From assembly GCF_030651185.1 (NCBI RefSeq), contig NZ_JAUSCJ010000017.1, positions 62,001 through 126,000 on the forward strand: DNA of 64,000 nucleotides. The letters are read 5' to 3'. The stretch is from Phenylobacterium sp. Lineage in GTDB: Bacteria > Pseudomonadota > Alphaproteobacteria > Caulobacterales > Caulobacteraceae. The translations under genes and the position numbers were made by a program. Below the pieces are notes generated by a model, which saw nothing but the letters and a program-made list of their open reading frames with translations, ran no database searches and had not been told where the DNA came from. This document shows positions 61,728-64,000 of the stretch, piece by piece; position 1 is the stretch's first letter; every line of letters begins with the position of its first letter.

Positions 61728-62540
61728 ATGGACCTCGACGCCTATCTGGCCCGCATCGGCTATGCCGGGACGCCGCGCCCGGACCTGGAGACCCTGACGG
61801 CGATCCACCGCGCCCACCTGCTGGCCATCCCCTACGAGAACCTGGACGTCCAGTTGCAGCGGCCCGGCGACGTCAGCCTGCAGCACGCCTTCGACAAGCT
61901 GGTCACCCGCCGGCGCGGCGGCTGGTGCTACGAGATGAACGGCCTGCTGGGCTGGGCGCTGGGCGAGATCGGCTTTGCGGTCACCCGCATGGCCGGCGCC
62001 GTCGGACGCACCGAGCGTGGCGATATCAGTCATGGCAACCACCTGGTGCTGCGGGTCGACCTGGACCGGCCCTACATCGCCGATGTCGGGTTCGGCGACG
62101 GGACGCTTGAGCCTGTGGCCCTGGTGGCGGGTCCGATCACCGTCGCGGGCTACGACTTCCGGCTGGAGGCGCTCGACGCCGACTGGTGGCGCTTCCACAA
62201 TCACGCCCTTGGCGGCGCGCCCTATTTCGACTTCACGCAGGCCAGCGCCAGCGACACAGCGCTCAATGTCACCTGCCAGTGGCTGCGCACATCGCCGGAC
62301 TCCATCTTCACCCAGTTTCCCATCGTCCAGCGGCATACGCCGGACGGCCTGGTGATCATCCTGGGCCGCACCCTGCGCCGGATTCAGCCGGGTGAACGGA
62401 CACAGGCCCTGATCGGGACCGCCGACGAGTTCCTCGACATCCTAACCCGCGAGTTCGACCTCGATGTGCCGGAGATGCACGCCCTGTGGCCCGCCATCTG
62501 CGCCAAGCATGAGGAACTGTTCGGCGAGAGGGCGGACTAG
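61728..62540 (+). CDS. Arylamine N-acetyltransferase
   Basis: IPYENLDVQL; RRGGWCYEMNGLLGWAL catalytic Cys; HLVLRVDL; PYIADVGFGD. Confidence 0.93.
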   Translation: MDLDAYLARIGYAGTPRPDLETLTAIHRAHLLAIPYENLDVQLQRPGDVSLQHAFDKLVTRRRGGWCYEMNGLLGWALGEIGFAVTRMAGAVGRTERGDISHGNHLVLRVDLDRPYIADVGFGDGTLEPVALVAGPITVAGYDFRLEALDADWWRFHNHALGGAPYFDFTQASASDTALNVTCQWLRTSPDSIFTQFPIVQRHTPDGLVIILGRTLRRIQPGERTQALIGTADEFLDILTREFDLDVPEMHALWPAICAKHEELFGERAD

Positions 62541-62606
62541 CGCAAGTGGGCGCCGGTTCGCCGTCCGGACATGCTTTGGATTCAAGAAGATGGACCCTTT
62601 TCATCC

Positions 62607-62629
62607 GATCAGGTTGATTCAACCTGATC
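62607..62629. repeat. Near-continuous palindrome GATCAGGTTGA-T-TCAACCTGATC
   Basis: 11-bp perfect arms with a 1-nt centre, between convergent genes. Confidence 0.8.
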
Positions 62630-62639
62630 CGGAACGGGT

Positions 62640-64000
62640 CTAGGCTCCGCTCTGGTGATTGAGATAGCTGGAGAGATCCTCCAGCAGTCGGCGCGAGGCC
62701 AGGATGTCGGTATCTGCGGCGGCCTGCTCCAGGCTTGCGCCAAAGTCGGTGATGGCCGGGAAGCCGAAGCCGCCGCCAGATCCGCGCATATTGTGCCCCA
62801 GGATCGTCAAGGGCTGGAAATCCTCTCGGTTGAGGGCCTCCCGCATCGTCAGGACATGTTGTCGGCAGCTATCCAGATAGGCCGGGATCTGGGCGATGAT
62901 CCTGGCGCTGAGCGGCCATGATCGCGGCTCGTTCGGGACCGCCGGTGAGGCGCTTCGCGCATAGTCCAGGATCGCCTGCAGCAGAACGTCCTGCTTGATG
63001 GGCTTGGTCAGATAGGCGGTGCAGCCCGCAGCTAGACACGTCTCACGATCGCCCTTCAGCGCCGAGGCGGTCAGGGCGATGATCGGGGTCGATGGCCGGT
63101 CGTTGGCCTTTTCCCAGGCGCGGATGGTCCGGGTCGCGGTCAGGCCGTCCATGGCCGGCATCTGCCGATCCATCAGCACCAGGTCGTAATGGCCGGCCTT
63201 GAACATCTCGCAGGCTATGATCCCGTTCTCCGCGACATCCACCTGGAACGGGGTGTGCTCAAGATAGGCCAGGGCGATGGTGCAGTTGTCGGGCGAGTCC
63301 TCGGCCATTAGAATCTTAATCACCGGCAACGGTGTGTCGGGACCGGCGCCCACCGGCGCGCTGACCGGCCGGCTCGCCGCCGCCCAGACCTCGAACGGCA
63401 CGGCGAAAGCGAAGACGCTGCCCGTATCGACGATGCTGCTCACCCAGATTCGCCCGCCCATGAGTTCGACCAGGCGCTTGGAAATCGTGAGCCCCAGGCC
63501 CGAGCCGCCAAACCGTCGGGTGGTGGAGGAGTCCGCCTGGGTGAACCGTTCGAACACCCGGGCAAGCTTGTCGTCGGCGATGCCGATGCCGGAGTCCGAA
63601 ACCGTGAAGCGCAGGGCCGTCGGCAGCGCGCGGTCCTCGTCCGCCTCCACCTTCAGGGAAACCTCGCCGGCTTGCGTGAACTTGATCGCATTGCCCAGCA
63701 GGTTGAGCAGCACCTGCCGCAACCGTGTCGGATCGCCCACCAGGTCGTTGGCCACGCTGGGCGCGATCTCGCAGACCAGGGTCAGGCCCTTCTCGTGCGC
63801 CCTCGGCGCCACCATCTCGATCACCTTTTCCAGGTGGTCGCTGAGCGAGAATCCCGTCCGCTCCAGGTCGAGCTGCGAGGCCTCCACCTTCGAGAGGTCC
63901 AGGATGTCGTTGATCAGGTTCAGCAGGTTGTCGCCCGACCGGCGGAAGATCTGCACGAACTTGTCTTGCTCGGGCGTGAGTGCGGTCTTCGCCAGCAGGT
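62640..64000 (-). CDS. Hybrid sensor histidine kinase (HATPase-REC-Hpt), partial at window end
   Basis: NLLNLINDILDLSKVEASQL; GSGLGLTISKRLVELMGGRIWV; REC DLVLMDRQMPAMDGL; Hpt GHNMRGSGGGFGF; frame stays open to 64000. Confidence 0.93.
   Translation of the reverse strand, partial: LLAKTALTPEQDKFVQIFRRSGDNLLNLINDILDLSKVEASQLDLERTGFSLSDHLEKVIEMVAPRAHEKGLTLVCEIAPSVANDLVGDPTRLRQVLLNLLGNAIKFTQAGEVSLKVEADEDRALPTALRFTVSDSGIGIADDKLARVFERFTQADSSTTRRFGGSGLGLTISKRLVELMGGRIWVSSIVDTGSVFAFAVPFEVWAAASRPVSAPVGAGPDTPLPVIKILMAEDSPDNCTIALAYLEHTPFQVDVAENGIIACEMFKAGHYDLVLMDRQMPAMDGLTATRTIRAWEKANDRPSTPIIALTASALKGDRETCLAAGCTAYLTKPIKQDVLLQAILDYARSASPAVPNEPRSWPLSARIIAQIPAYLDSCRQHVLTMREALNREDFQPLTILGHNMRGSGGGFGFPAITDFGASLEQAAADTDILASRRLLEDLSSYLNHQSGA

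Overview
High-GC window, probably from an alphaproteobacterium of the Caulobacterales (Caulobacter/Phenylobacterium-like; inferred from gene content, not verified). It has two parts. (1) About 1-10.59 kb is the right-hand end of an integrated phage-like element. It has divergent, tightly overlapping operons of small genes around an operator-like region at ~1.8 kb. It also has a Rad52/Sak-like annealase with an SSB-like C-terminal tip, an HNH endonuclease, a NinB/Orf-like protein, a DUF968/HNH-like protein, a phage Dam methyltransferase, an overlapping xis/int pair, and a truncated 3' tRNA fragment (anticodon CAC, Val) as the likely attachment site. Structural and lysis genes and the left end lie outside the window. 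(2) About 10.6-64 kb is mostly ordinary chromosome: Mla lipid transport operon, folD, assimilatory sulfate reduction cluster (cobA-DUF2849-cysI-DUF934-cysH-fpr) with a divergent LysR gene, Baeyer-Villiger-type monooxygenase, tRNA-Lys(CTT), aldehyde dehydrogenase, a GST/ATP-grasp pair, a tandem-repeat GYYDxNGRWV surface protein, an exported protease/dipeptidase/amidohydrolase cluster, gltBD, lldD-like gene, endonuclease III-like glycosylase, AsmA, sugar transferase, rlmJ, topoisomerase IB, luciferase-like oxidoreductase, arylamine N-acetyltransferase and a hybrid histidine kinase cut by the window end. Five of the convergent intergenic gaps carry large perfect inverted repeats. I found no CRISPR array, rRNA or recognised anti-phage defence system. 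The best candidates for follow-up are the recombination module with the SSB-like tip, the 238-bp xis/int overlap, the TTAGCAT operator array, the GYYDxNGRWV repeat protein, the ATP-grasp/GST pair and the convergent-gap palindromes. Large ORFs antisense to clear genes were treated as GC-driven artefacts.
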